This document shows, in pieces, positions 54,766 to 64,000 of a stretch of 64,000 nucleotides of DNA. Position 1 is the first letter of the stretch. Every line of letters starts with the position of its first letter. The DNA lies in the NCBI RefSeq assembly GCF_000372725.1, contig NW_005199770.1:1806593-1870592 (forward strand), read 5' to 3'. Source of the DNA: Emiliania huxleyi CCMP1516 (lineage: Eukaryota > Haptophyta > Isochrysidales > Noelaerhabdaceae). The translations under genes and the position numbers were made by a program. The notes under the pieces were generated by a model. The model had not been told where the DNA came from, did no database searches, and saw only the letters and a list, made by a program, of their open reading frames with translations.

Positions 54766-56074
54766 TCAGTCCTCCGAGCTGTACCCGATGAACGTGAAGC
54801 CGGCGTTCCACTCGCCCAGGCCGCACGTGCCGTGCCACCAGCCACGTGCCGCAAAGCCAGGATCGACTCGGTTGCCAGGCACGACGATCGACTCGCCCTC
54901 CTCGACGACACACAGCCTGAGAGGGCGGTGATGGCACGTTTAACACCGACAGCGGCGGAAGCGGCGAGGGCGTCGAATCAGTCAGAGGCGAGGGGCAGTA
55001 ATGGCAGCGCCGGGAAGGTTTGTGGGGAGGGTGGCGCCAGAGAGGGCGGGAGCAAAGGTGGCGGCGGCCAGGGCTGCGACCTTGCTCCGGGCGCGGCAGC
55101 CGCGCCCGCCGCACCGCCGAAAAGGCCGCAGAAGTCGTCGCGCGTCTCCGCCTGACAAGAAGCAGACGGGCGGGGCGGGTGAGGAGGTGCCGTGTGACGC
55201 TCACCTTTGAATGGCGAAGCTCGTGATTGCGGGATCGCAAGCCGCTGGGTCTGCTGCCGCCTCCGAGAGCAGAAGCAGGGAGGTGCGATCTGGGCATCTG
55301 AGAGCCGCGGCGTCCGTCGACCCAAAGAAGGCTCTGTTGCCGTACGCCTCGCGCTGCTGCCACGGCGCGAGCGCCCACCCCTTGCGGCCCGCGAGCTGCG
55401 TGAAGACCGCAACCTGGTGGTTGTGCACCGGGTTCCACTGCCTAAAGAAGCAGCGCCGGCGTCAAAGAAACACGTGGTGTTGCAATAGAAGGCGTGGCGA
55501 GGTCCGGGGTTGTCGGCCGTAGGCCTTTTCCGTCTTGCCATGTGTGCGTGCTAGCCCCGCGCGTGGAGTGTGCTGGGGTCCCTCCCGTTGCCCCCGCCCG
55601 ATCTGTACTTTAACGCTGCCTGGCAGACCCCATCGAGGCGTGCCGCCAGCGACCGAGGCCCTGCAGGACGCGGCGGAGCGGCGGCGGCAGCTGCGATTTG
55701 CGCGGTATCAGGCGCGGCCAGATGAGGTTGTGCGCAGGCACGGTGAGCCCCGCGCCCGGCAGGAAGAGGTTTCCGGGCTGGTCGACGCTGAGGACCTCTC
55801 GCAGCGTGACGTTGAAGCCCGCATAGCGCTCAAACTTTCGACCGCCGGCTTTGATAGGGGCAGCCGCACGGTGCGCCAGAAACCACGAGCCCGCACCGTT
55901 GAAGCTGAGGTCTCGCTGCGAGAGGTTGAAGGAGCCAAACTCGCGAAGCAGCCGGCGGCGGCTCCAGTCAAAGTGGCGAAGGCTCGCGCCGTGCGTGATG
56001 ATTGCCGGCTCGTCCCAGGTTTGCACGTCGCCCGCCTTGATCGTTGACGCGTGGACTCGGCGGCAGCCAGACAT
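54766..56074 (-). CDS. JmjC / cupin-8-type protein, several exons
   Basis: The N-terminal exon (56074 to about 55715) has VQTWDEPAIITHGASLRHFD then WSRRRLLREFGSFNLSQRD, like the PVIIRG...W...LL..FG entry of JmjC proteins. A middle exon (about 55445-55208) reads WNPVHNHQVAVFTQLAGRKG then WALAPWQQREAYGNRAFFGS, with a metal-binding HxH-like pair. A GT-AG intron (about 54921-55207) leads to LCVVEEGESIVVPGN and GWWHGTCGLGEWNAGFTFIG, holding the distal His. This resembles JMJD8-type and other small JmjC proteins, 2-oxoglutarate dioxygenase-like. The exon between 55710 and 55450 is unsettled. Confidence 0.55.
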
Positions 56075-56285
56075 TGATCGTCAGCGCCGGGGTTGCCACC
56101 TACCCGGTACCCTATATACTTGGGTTTAGGTTTGGGTACGAGTGGGGCGGGCCCCGGTGCGTGAGAGCTCCCTTTTTCTTTTTCGCTTTTAAAAGTGAGT
56201 TGTTGCATGAGTCTTCTCAAACTTGGCCGAAACAGGATCGTCCCCCCCGTAATCAAGCCAACCGCCCCGCGCGGCCCCGGCCGCC

Positions 56286-57415
56286 ATGGACCCGACCTGC
56301 AACTCCACCGCCTCCGACGCACATCAACCCTCCGAAGCCAGCATGCACCTTCAAAACACGCTCGTCTGCTTGGCGTTGCTCGGCGGCATCGACAAGTTGC
56401 TGCTCACGCCGTTCCTGCAGCGGCGCTGCACAGGAAAGGACGTGGGAATAACTCGCTGGTTCTTTTTGCACAGCATCGCGAACGCTGCCGTCTGCGCAAC
56501 CGCCCTCGTGTCCATGCGAGCGGTCCTCATCGACCCGCTCCACGCGCTCGATGGGCGAGTGTACACGGACACCTCCATTTTTGGCGAGGAGCGGCACCTA
56601 GATTGTGCAAGAGTGCAGGCCGCACACACTCAAACAACTACAGCCCACCAACAGCAGAGTGCGTGGCAACACCTCGCGTTCCGCTCGGCCGCAGGCGAGC
56701 GTGTGGCCGCTGACAATCATCAACGCCGTCCACGTCTACCACATGGTGGGCGGCTTCCGATTGACGGGCGCAGACTACTTTCACCACCTCGTGTTCATCC
56801 CCACGCTCGGCTTCCCAGGCCAGATTTTCCGGTGGGGTCCGCTCGCAAATTGGTTGGCCTTCTTCATCAGCGGGCTGCCCGGGGGCGTCGACTACCTGCT
56901 GCTCGGACTGATCAAAATTGGCCGCGTGCACCACATGCTTGAGAAGCGCGTGAACGCCAACCTCAACTCGTGGGTCCGAGCGCCGGGCATCCTCTTCGCC
57001 ACCTGCCTGCTCTACCAGGCGCTCGTGTACGGGCACTACATCGTCCCGCTGTGGGCGATCGCCCTGCAACTCGTCCTGCCCGCGTACAACGTCGCTCACG
57101 ATGCTGGCGCATCCGTCAGCCCGCTCCGCGGCGCGCTCGACGCGGTGATGCTCCACTGTAGGCGATGTACTTCAATAAGCAGGCCGTCGCCAACTATGCC
57201 GTACACTACATGCTCAACCTGCTCGGCCAGGCTCCGCTCCCCTCCCCGGCCCGACCCCGACCTCCGCTCGCTCACTCATGTCTGAAGCGCCCTCGCCGCT
57301 CGTGCGCCAGGATGAGTTGATTCGCAAGCACATTGAGCAGCGCGTGAGCTGGACCACGGGCGAGGAGGTCATGTCGTGGAAGGACGCTGTATCGGTGCCC
57401 CAGAGGGGATCCTGA
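56286..57415 (+). CDS. Polytopic membrane protein of unknown function, four exons incl. a 20-nt intron
   Basis: Exons 56286-56588, 56695-57141, 57162-57230, 57311-57415, all multiples of three (307 residues). Helices: LQNTLVCLALLGGIDKLLL, FFLHSIANAAVCATALVSM, PLTIINAVHVYHMVGGFRLT, YFHHLVFIPTLGFPGQIFRW, NWLAFFISGLPGGVDYLLLG, APGILFATCLLYQALVYGHY. The HH near the middle and the SGLPGG(V/I)DY segment look conserved. I recall similar unnamed proteins in algae and oomycetes but cannot name the family. Intron donors: GA (56589), GC (57142) and GC (57231). The tail is DELIRKHIEQRVSWTTGEEV. Confidence 0.7.
57142..57161 (+). other. Putative 20-nt GC-AG (or 17-nt GT-AG) mini-intron
   Basis: GCGGTGATGCTCCACTGTAG must be removed to join ...GALD with AMYFNKQAVANYAVHYMLNL in frame. 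The following exon starts GCGATGTACTTCAAT, resembling the intron start. The alternative is an indel. Confidence 0.4.
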
Positions 57416-57879
57416 TCGCTGGGGTTGCGTGGTCTGTCGTGATGCCTCTAGCAGTCGCCTCCCGCTCGCCTCGACCGGCTAGGGGCCATGGCGCGTTCCC
57501 AGAAAACCACACTCGCGCGCGTCGGTGTGTCCAGCCCCTTGGAGTGTGAAGGCTTCGTAGCCCTCCGGTCTACTAAAGAACCGCAGGACTGGGCTGCGAA
57601 AAAAAGCAAGCGAGTGGCACAACCACCCCGGGCTGGTGCTAGTCCCCCATCGGGAGGACGACCCCGGCTAGTCGCCGACCACACCCACAAAGAACCCTGC
57701 ACAAAGACCGCAGGGCGGGGACCTGTTCCTTTTTACCCATCTCCTAGTAGAGGTGTCCGTTTTATTTATTTCGTACCCCGGGCTGGCGCAGCGCGTCGGG
57801 CGATATTGTACGCGCCGCTTCCCTTCGCGCTGGTTAGATTCTTCTTCCCACCTCTCTATCCCACACAGACACACAGTCG

Positions 57880-58938
57880 TCACGCACTCGACGACCCCAC
57901 TCCCTCCGCAAAGTCGCCCTCGAACTCCTCGCGGTCGCGCTGGCGCGCCGCACCGTCAGGGCCGTAAGCGTCGAGCCTGATCTGGGCCCGCTCGAGCCAG
58001 CCGAGCAGGCCGGGGCGGCAGCGCTTGTAGGCGAGGACCAGGTCGACCGCCGCGTACCAGCGCATCTTTGCGGGCGGAAGCCGCAGCAGGGCGGTGGCGG
58101 GCGGGAAAAGGTGCGTGGCTGCGTGAGTGGCGGTCGGCACGGTGACGCGGGTTGGCACGGTGACGCGGCCGAGGGAGGGGCAGTCGCGGAAGGCGGCGTA
58201 GCCGATGGAGATGAGGCCGGCGGGGAGGGCGACGCGGGCGAGGGAGGAGCAGCCGCGAAACGCTTGGTCGCCAATGGCGGTGAGGCCGACAGGGAGGGTG
58301 ACAGAGGCGAGGGCGGAGCAGCCATAGAAGGTCTGAAAGCCGACGACGGCGAGGCCAGCGGGGAGGGCGACGGAGGCCAGCGAGGAACAGTGGTCGAAGG
58401 CGTTTATGCCGAGGGAGGTGAGGCCGGCGGGGAGGGCGGCAGAGGCGAGGGAGGGGCAGCGGTTGAAGGCGTGGGTGCCGATGGAGGTGAGGGTGGGGGG
58501 GAAGGCCAGGGAGGTGAGGGAGCGGCAGCCGCTGAAGGCGCAGTCGCCGATGGCGACGAGGCCGGCGTTGAGGGTGACGGAGGTGAGGTGGAGGCAGAGC
58601 TCAAAGGCGCTGCGGCCGATGGAGACGAGGCTGCTCGGGCAGCTGACGGATACGAGCGCTGTGCTGTAGATGAACGCCCGGTCCGGCAGGTGCGTCATGC
58701 CTTCGGGCAGCACCGCGTGCCCGTCCGTGACGACGACGCGCCAACCGCCCAAATCCAACGTGTCGGGTGGCGGGGTGGCGTTGTTCGGCGACGGCGGCGC
58801 GAGATGACCAGCGGCGGCAGCGGCGGTGGCGGCGCCCAACGTCTCGGGCTCGCCATTCGCGATCGCCTGGTATGCGATAATGGCGAGCAGCTGCTCTCGC
58901 GAGAGGCCCGCGAGGCGGGCAGCCAGGCGGCTAGACAT
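57880..58938 (-). CDS. BspA-like leucine-rich-repeat (LRR_5) protein
   Basis: 352 residues, single exon, ATG at 58938. The N-terminal part is helical and Ala-rich (LAGLSREQLLAIIAYQAIAN). It is followed by a WRVVVTDGHAVLPEGMTHLP lead and about eight LRR_5 units of about 23 residues: LTSVTLNAGLVAIGDCAFSG, SLASVALPAGLAVVGFQTFY and similar. The C-terminus reads AKMRWYAAVDLVLAYKRC. LRR_5 families are expanded in many protists, often at the cell surface. This one lacks a clear signal peptide. Its first 88 codons plus the 5' flank are duplicated immediately upstream. Confidence 0.8.
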   Translation of the reverse strand: MSSRLAARLAGLSREQLLAIIAYQAIANGEPETLGAATAAAAAGHLAPPSPNNATPPPDTLDLGGWRVVVTDGHAVLPEGMTHLPDRAFIYSTALVSVSCPSSLVSIGRSAFELCLHLTSVTLNAGLVAIGDCAFSGCRSLTSLAFPPTLTSIGTHAFNRCPSLASAALPAGLTSLGINAFDHCSSLASVALPAGLAVVGFQTFYGCSALASVTLPVGLTAIGDQAFRGCSSLARVALPAGLISIGYAAFRDCPSLGRVTVPTRVTVPTATHAATHLFPPATALLRLPPAKMRWYAAVDLVLAYKRCRPGLLGWLERAQIRLDAYGPDGAARQRDREEFEGDFAEGVGSSSA

Positions 58939-58999
58939 GAGACGCTCGCTCCTCGCCTCGGGCGGCCCCGGCGAGCGTTGTGGTCTGAAATCGCGGAAT
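58672..58999 (-). repeat. 328-bp duplicated 5' end of LRR gene, copy in gene
   Basis: Identical by eye to 59024-59351, offset 352 bp. It covers the 5' flank, start codon and first 88 codons. Confidence 0.9.
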
Positions 59000-59023
59000 T
59001 TCTTTTTTTGAGCTCGCCTTCGA

Positions 59024-59351
59024 GAACGCCCGGTCCGGCAGGTGCGTCATGCCTTCGGGCAGCACCGCGTGCCCGTCCGTGACGACGACGCGCCAACCGC
59101 CCAAATCCAACGTGTCGGGTGGCGGGGTGGCGTTGTTCGGCGACGGCGGCGCGAGATGACCAGCGGCGGCAGCGGCGGTGGCGGCGCCCAACGTCTCGGG
59201 CTCGCCATTCGCGATCGCCTGGTATGCGATAATGGCGAGCAGCTGCTCTCGCGAGAGGCCCGCGAGGCGGGCAGCCAGGCGGCTAGACATGAGACGCTCG
59301 CTCCTCGCCTCGGGCGGCCCCGGCGAGCGTTGTGGTCTGAAATCGCGGAAT
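59024..59351 (-). pseudogene. Duplicated, truncated 5' end of LRR gene
   Basis: Second copy of the promoter-proximal flank and first 88 codons (ATG at 59290). The frame then runs into a 24-bp spacer (59000-59023) and the flank of the intact copy, ending at 58931. It could provide an extra promoter or encode a stub. Confidence 0.75.
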
Positions 59352-59470
59352 ACTGTCCCGTTTTGCTGTTCACAGCTAGGGACGGCCTCTGCTGCAAAGT
59401 CAAATCACCCCCACCACCGGCCTCCCTCCCACAGGCAAACCTTCGGCTCCGCTCAGAGGCTCGCCGCGCC

Positions 59471-59817
59471 CGTGCTGCGCGCCGAGGCGGCGCCGAGGCC
59501 GGCGCCTTGCACCCGGCCCGCGGCCGGCACCGCCTCGCCCCACAACTGACCGCCCTGCGGCCCCTGCGCAGGCGTACCACAGCGTCGCTCAAAAAGCGAC
59601 GCCGGGTGTGGGCTGCTCCCTTGACCCGTCACCCGCCGCGGCCCGTGCGGCGCGCCGAGGCGGCGCCGAGGCCGGCGCCTTGCACCCGGCCCGCGGCCGG
59701 CACCGCCTCGCCCCACAACTGACCGCCCTGCGGCCCCTGCGCAGGCGTACCACAGGCGTCGCTCAAAAAGCGACGCCGGGTGTGGGCTGCTCCCTTGACC
59801 CGTCACCCGCCGCGCCC
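59471..59817. repeat. 173-bp tandem duplication
   Basis: Two nearly identical copies (starts near 59471 and 59644), with core GGCCGGCGCCTTGCACCCGG and a GTCGCTCAAAAAGCGAC hairpin. Confidence 0.85.
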
Positions 59818-60334
59818 TCGCCCGGCCGCCTCACCGCTCACGGAGGCTGCTCGCCGCCGCCGCCGCGCGTCCCGCGCCGCCACGCATGCCCCTTGCCCTG
59901 ACGCGCGCGCTCTGCAGCGGCGCAGAGCGCGCGTCCCTGGCACAGACGGAGCAGCGGCCGCGCCAGCGGTCGCTGCTCCGCCCCCCCGTCGCGCGCGCCG
60001 CGCGCGCGCTGCCGCCGCCGCCGCCGCCGCCGCCCCCTCCTCGCCGTCTTCCCCACCCTACCCTCTGTTGCGCGCGCCGCGCCGCCGCGCTGCGCGCCCC
60101 CGCCCCCGCCCCCGCCCCCGCCCCGGCTCCCAAGCGCCCCTTCCCCGGTAGGTGTGCGTAGAAAGTGGAACCAATCGAGAGGTGGCAGAAGCCGCCGTGT
60201 GTGACACATATTGCGGCACGTGAGAGTGAGACAGAGCCCCGGCAGCGGCCAGCGGCCAGCGCGCGCGCGCGCAGCGGCCAGCGCAACAGGCGTTTCAAAC
60301 AGCAAACGGGACGGCCTGCGCAGCCTCTAACTAT
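59818..60334. other. Intergenic, GC-extreme low complexity
   Basis: Includes an inverted repeat GACGCGCGCGCTCTGC / GCAGAGCGCGCGTC at about 59899-59933 and CCGCCGCCG and GCCCCCGCCCCC runs. No gene. Confidence 0.4.
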
Positions 60335-60475
60335 TTCTTTTTTTGAGCTCGCCTTCGATGAAACAAACGCAAGGCGGACACACGCACATCGCTCTCGGGC
60401 CCACAGACATCCCGCACACCCGCCGCCCCCGCGCGCCCCCCACCCCGGCCGGGAGAAAGGGGAGTGACAGTTTGG
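60335..60475 (-). repeat. Dispersed repeat, inverted copy of 34857-34998
   Basis: See 34857. Its TTCTTTTTTTGAGCTCGCCT end equals the spacer at 59000-59023. Confidence 0.65.
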
Positions 60476-61317
60476 GACGGCAACATAACGAGTATCTTGC
60501 ACTCCATGTGCGAGAGATTTGTGTTTTGTTTTGTCATGTGCGAGAACGCAGAGAGAAATGAAAGCCGTCCGGCTCACAAGTCCGGCTCACGCGCCCCGAG
60601 CTGACCATCTACCGCACTGGCCACTTCCGCCCCCTCGCTCCCAACCCATCCACCTCGCCGACCGCAGAACGCGCGATCTCGGGCGATCTCGGGCCGCGCC
60701 GCGCGATCTCGGGCGATCTCGCGCAATCTCGGGCGATCTCGGGGCCGCGCCGCGCTATCTCGGGCGATCTCAGAGCGTCGCTCGCGCGGCGGCACACCTG
60801 CTCAAAAAAAGGAAGGGCCCGGTTGGAGCCACGGGGCTCGCGTGCTCGCTCGCGGCTCGGGGCGCCGCCTCACTTTGCGCCACTTTCTTTTCTCATCTCC
60901 ACAACCCTTCCAACTCTCAATCCTGCCTATACCGCCGCCTCTCTACCCCAGACGTGCGCCCGTACTGCCGCCGTAGGTACCCGTCTCGCTGGGACCGCAA
61001 AGTCAGCCGTATCTTCGGCCAAGTCGGCCGCCCAGTGGATGTGCTCGGCCCGGACGAGCTCGCGCGGCGCTTCATGAGAGCCCACGGCGCACGGCGAGAT
61101 TTGCTTCGAAGTTCGCGAGCACCTGCCGTGCGTCCCCTCTGGCTAGAGCTCGAAGGCGCCCCCCTCCCGGCAAACCCCGCAAAGTGACCCGTTTTTACCC
61201 ACCCACGGCCGTGCGCGCGTATCTTAGCTAAGGTACGCGGCCACACGCGCTGGCGCGCACGGCAACCGGGACTTACACGCGCGACACGAGGGACTGTGTA
61301 TCCTTGCCTGCCTCGGG
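60476..61317. other. Intergenic; weak candidate exon only
   Basis: 60670-60770 is a short tandem CTCGGGCGATCTCG array. A frame at 60985-61187 (YPSRWDRKVSRIFGQVGRPV then DVLGPDELARRFMRAH) after a GTAG could be an exon, but I cannot link it to anything. Confidence 0.25.
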
Positions 61318-61923
61318 GGAGAATAGCCGCCCTCACCCGCTGTGCCGCGCATCGAGCTCGGCGGGGCTGATACGTGTCATTCTGTGCCGGCGCGTATCTT
61401 AGCCAAGATACGCGGCCACACGTGCAGACGCGTATAGCGGTACTCGCGCCACACGTGCAGCCGCCTATCTTGGCCAACAAAGGCGGACGTGAGCGCGTGA
61501 AACGGCCCGTCGGCGAAGGCGACTCGCGCTGGCAATCCCGAGCGAGCGTCCGGCCAACTGGGTGCGCTTCTTAGCTCCCCGGTCCTGGACGTGAGGTTAA
61601 TGACCGCACTCCAAGTGCTCCAAGTGCACGTGCACAGAGGGATGTTGACATACGCGGCTACACGTGTGGGCGCCTATCTAGGGGAACAACGCGCCCCATG
61701 CGTGGGCGTGTATGTTCACGCGGTACGCGGCTGCGAGTGCAGCCGCCTATCTTGGCCAAGATAGGCGGCTGCACGTGTGGCGCGAGTACCGCTATACGCG
61801 TCTGCACGTGTGGCCGCGTATCTTGGCTAAGATACGCGCCGGCCGGCGCCGGCACAGATCCACAGAATGACACGTATCAGGCCCCGCCGAGCTCGATGAA
61901 CGCCAGCGGGTGAGGGCGGCTAT
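61318..61923. mobile_element. Foldback-like element with long inverted arms
   Basis: Arm 1 at about 61318-61475 and arm 2 at about 61740-61923 are inverted copies (AGCCGCCCTCACCCGCTG; TGATACGTGTCATTCTGTG; CGCGTATCTTAGCCAAGATA). Each arm contains smaller palindromes. The spacer of about 265 bp carries a dispersed repeat at 61567-61640. No coding capacity. Confidence 0.7.
61737..61774. repeat. Perfect 38-bp palindrome
   Basis: Each half is GTGCAGCCGCCTATCTTGG and its exact complement, with no central spacer. Confidence 0.9.
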
Positions 61924-61959
61924 TTGGGTCGGCGCGAAGGGTGAGGTCTCGACCGCCGC

Positions 61960-62370
61960 CGCTCACGCCAGCGGACGGCCACCATCGGTGTTTTTGGCTT
62001 CGCCACCGTCCAAGGCGTGCGCCATGCGCTCGCCGGCATCGAGCGAGCAACGTGATCGACCGAGCGGCTTGCTGTGTGGACGCCTTCTTCTGGCTCTCGT
62101 CGAGAGCGTTTTGCGTCCCGGCGGGTGGGAGAACATGTGTCGTCTGATGTGTCACTGTGTGCGTCACATCGGTCTGTATAACAAGCACGGTCGATCCGTC
62201 GAAGCGATACACTCGTTCCTATCACGCTGGAAGGCTTGCACGGAGCTCTGTGCCGGCACACAGAAGAGCCGTGCGGCAAGAGAAGAGCTCGATGGGGAGC
62301 GAGAACTGCCACGAGAGGTGCTCACCCAGGTTTCGGAAGTCCGCCTTGATGCGGTCAGTTCCCCCCAGGT
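61960..62370 (+). repeat. Module A, third copy
   Basis: Homologous to 26300-26700 and (inverted) 26830-27230, and adjoining the foldback element at 61318-61923. The shared peptide frame is again open (LVESVLRPGGWEN, CRLMCHCVRHIGLY). Confidence 0.7.
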
Positions 62371-63237
62371 TTGACCGCGCAGCTCGCAAGACTCGTCGAG
62401 CACTCGCAGCCTTTCTGCGCCTCTGACTCTGCAAGCTATGCGGGAAGAGCAGTTTATCCGCAATATATCGACGAGTTCGAGAGAGCCACAGGCTTTCGCT
62501 CGGGAGGGATTGAGTGCATCGCGACGGACTTCAGGTTACACCTGAAAATCTGACGCGCCGCGCGCTCGCAATTTTGGACGTTGAGGCTTGAGCTTCCATC
62601 TCACTTCTCGGCGCACTCAATGGGGGAGGGAGACGACGGCGCAGCGCGCCAGTGCAGGTGTGACCGACGACGACGGCGCAGGGAGGTGTGACCGAATCTC
62701 GAGCTACAACGTACAAGAATAAAGAAAGAGGAACATTTTCAGCGGGAAGGATAGTAGATCTCGATGCACTTGGAGCACTTGGAGTGCAGTCATGAACACA
62801 CACAGGGCCGAGCAGTTGCGCAAATCTTTTTTTTGACGGCGCCTTTGGTATTGCTAAAAATCTCTCTCTCACCCAGAGATAAAAAACGCTCGGCCCAGAG
62901 GTAAGAACCAAATATAGGCAATATTTCGGTGCAGCACTTGAGCACTGGATAGGGTCGATTCCGCATGGTACTTGAGCACTTGAGCACTGGATAGGGAAGC
63001 TAATAGGGTCGATTCCGCATGGTACGGGACCCCTCGATCACGCGGCCACTCTTATATAACGACCGACGCGTCATCTCGAACGCACGCCTTCCAGGGGGAA
63101 CGGGCAAACGGGGCGCGGCAAACGACTTGTTCGACGACGCGATGGGTTCTCAAGAACACAAAAAGAGCGCAACGAGCACGCTTGCGGTTCTCTCGAGTCT
63201 CCTCTCCTCCTCTACTCTTGTACAACTCTCTACACTC
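62371..63237. other. Intergenic with repeat fragments
   Basis: 62765-62795 is an inverted piece of the 21690/61567 repeat; 62845-62870 matches 43610-43680; GATAGGGTCGATTCCGCATG is repeated at 62948 and 63003. No gene. Confidence 0.4.
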
Positions 63238-63818
63238 TACCTTCTCCTGGGAAAGTTATTTAGGAGCACCCCGGTTTCGGACATCGGCGAACGATTGGAC
63301 GGTGCTTCCAACTGGCCAAATGGAGTCCAGCGATGTGGGACCTCAGTCCCAGAAGCTTGGAGCTTCAGGCCGCGACCACGTGGCTAGGTGGACACTAAAG
63401 TGCCATTTTGGCGCCAAATCTTGGCGGGAAATGACACGTGGCTTGGCGGGAGTGTGGTGTGGCTGCGCTGCTCGACAGCGCTGCTGTTGAGCGCCAGCTG
63501 CTGCTCCCTTCAGCCAGACGGCCGGGCCTGCGCAGCACGACCGCTGGCCTTCCTCCTGCACCACAGGAGCGCGCCAAGGCGCGCGTCTGGGCAAGCAGTG
63601 CGTCTCATCGCGATGCGAGAGTCGACGCTGTGACGCCGCCGCTCGCCGGCTAGAATGACAGTGGCAGCATTCGAGTACGCGTCGAGCTGTGCGTACCAGC
63701 ACTTGTATGCGAGCTCATTGTGTCCCTGAGCTGCTGTGGGGTGCGTGGGCTCAGCTGCGGAGCACGTACTGGGCGGCGGTAGGGGGGTGCTCCTAAATAA
63801 CTTTCCCAGGAGAAGGTA
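63238..63818. mobile_element. MITE-like element with perfect 35-bp terminal inverted repeats
   Basis: TIRs at 63238-63272 and 63784-63818 (start TACCTTCTCCTGGGAAAGTT) are exact inverse copies. The element is 581 bp and has no convincing ORF. A target-site duplication is not obvious. Confidence 0.7.
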
Positions 63819-63872
63819 CACCACAATTTGGCAATCCGCGTCTCTCTCCGGCACCGACTCGTCTCTATGACC

Positions 63873-64000
63873 TCAGGAGATGGCGCAACACGAGTCCGCG
63901 CTCTCCGCCTCGCCCCCCTTCGCCCTCTTGGGCTTCTTCGCCTCCGCCCCGCCCGCCGAGCCGTCGAGGTCGACACAAACCACCGTCACGTCGTCAAAGA
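63873..64000 (-). CDS. PP2C-like phosphatase, C-terminal end only, with CaaX box
   Basis: The frame enters from beyond the window: FDDVTVVCVDLDGSAGG, then KKPKRAKGGEAESADSCCAI and S before the stop at 63873. (D)DVTVVCVDL matches the final conserved motif of PP2C phosphatases (DNxTxxxV). The last four residues CAIS fit a farnesylation box, preceded by a Cys suitable for palmitoylation. Only about 42 residues are visible, so the family is a reasonable but not firm guess. Confidence 0.45.
   Translation of the reverse strand, partial: FDDVTVVCVDLDGSAGGAEAKKPKRAKGGEAESADSCCAIS

Noticed and set aside
59047..59592. Minus-strand protein across the LRR duplicate
   Set aside because: Out of phase with the LRR frame; it is open because of GC content.

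Overview
This is a GC-rich eukaryotic nuclear contig with two assembly gaps (7597-7696 and 36080-36632). It has spliced genes, long pyrimidine (often poly-C) intron tails, many GC-AG introns, TTAGGG-type interstitial telomeric tracts and abundant dispersed repeats. I see no operons or bacterial signals. The gene set (ERO1, mitochondrial-type alanine aminotransferase, JmjC/cupin, CIA30, PARP, BspA-like leucine-rich repeats, lipase-3) and the splice style fit a unicellular alga. A haptophyte such as Emiliania or a relative is my best guess, but the sequence alone does not prove it.

Layout. 1-1.2 kb: PAP2 lipid phosphatase (-). 1.9-3.5 kb: dispersed repeat with a broken gene fragment. 4.0-4.4 kb: C2H2/U1-like zinc-finger exon (+). 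4.9-7.3 kb: ERO1 thiol oxidase (-). 7.7-9.2 kb: 41-bp minisatellite. 9.5-18.2 kb: a giant spliced membrane protein ending in tandem lectin-like domains (+). 19.2-21.2 kb: DUF4326 protein and an unrecognised five-exon gene (-). 22.2-25.9 kb: alanine aminotransferase in 14 exons (-). 26.2-28.8 kb: a TIR-bounded composite element. 29.0-30.2 kb: Cys-rich membrane protein (+). 30.9-36.7 kb: mostly decayed sequence (retroelement remnant, kelch fragment, gap). 36.8-40.0 kb: membrane-anchored class 3 lipase (+). 40-42 kb: repeats and a tRNA-like sequence. 42.2-43.3 kb: class IV aminotransferase (-). 44.3-47.3 kb: MoxR AAA ATPase fused to a VWA domain (+). 49.2-51.5 kb: PARP with armadillo-type repeats (+). 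52.3-56.1 kb: coiled-coil protein, CIA30 and JmjC-like genes (-), plus a small candidate gene. 56.3-57.4 kb: polytopic membrane protein (+). 57.9-59.4 kb: LRR_5 gene with a duplicated 5' end (-). 59.4-63.9 kb: repeats, foldback DNA and a MITE-like element. 63.9-64 kb: C-terminus of a PP2C-like phosphatase with a CaaX box (-).

The most striking signal is in the introns. In alanine aminotransferase, ERO1, PAP2 and the class IV aminotransferase, the first bases of many introns are a copy of the first bases of the downstream exon, from about 5 bp to more than 20 bp. Donors are GT, GC or even GA, with AG|G at most junctions. Some introns hold two or three successive copies of the exon start. This looks like recent intron birth by short tandem duplication of exon sequence. 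A second theme is a pair of genes (the giant lectin-ended protein and the lipase) with the same 5' gene structure and cytoplasmic tail style but different ectodomains. The proteins otherwise look like unrelated housekeeping and surface functions.
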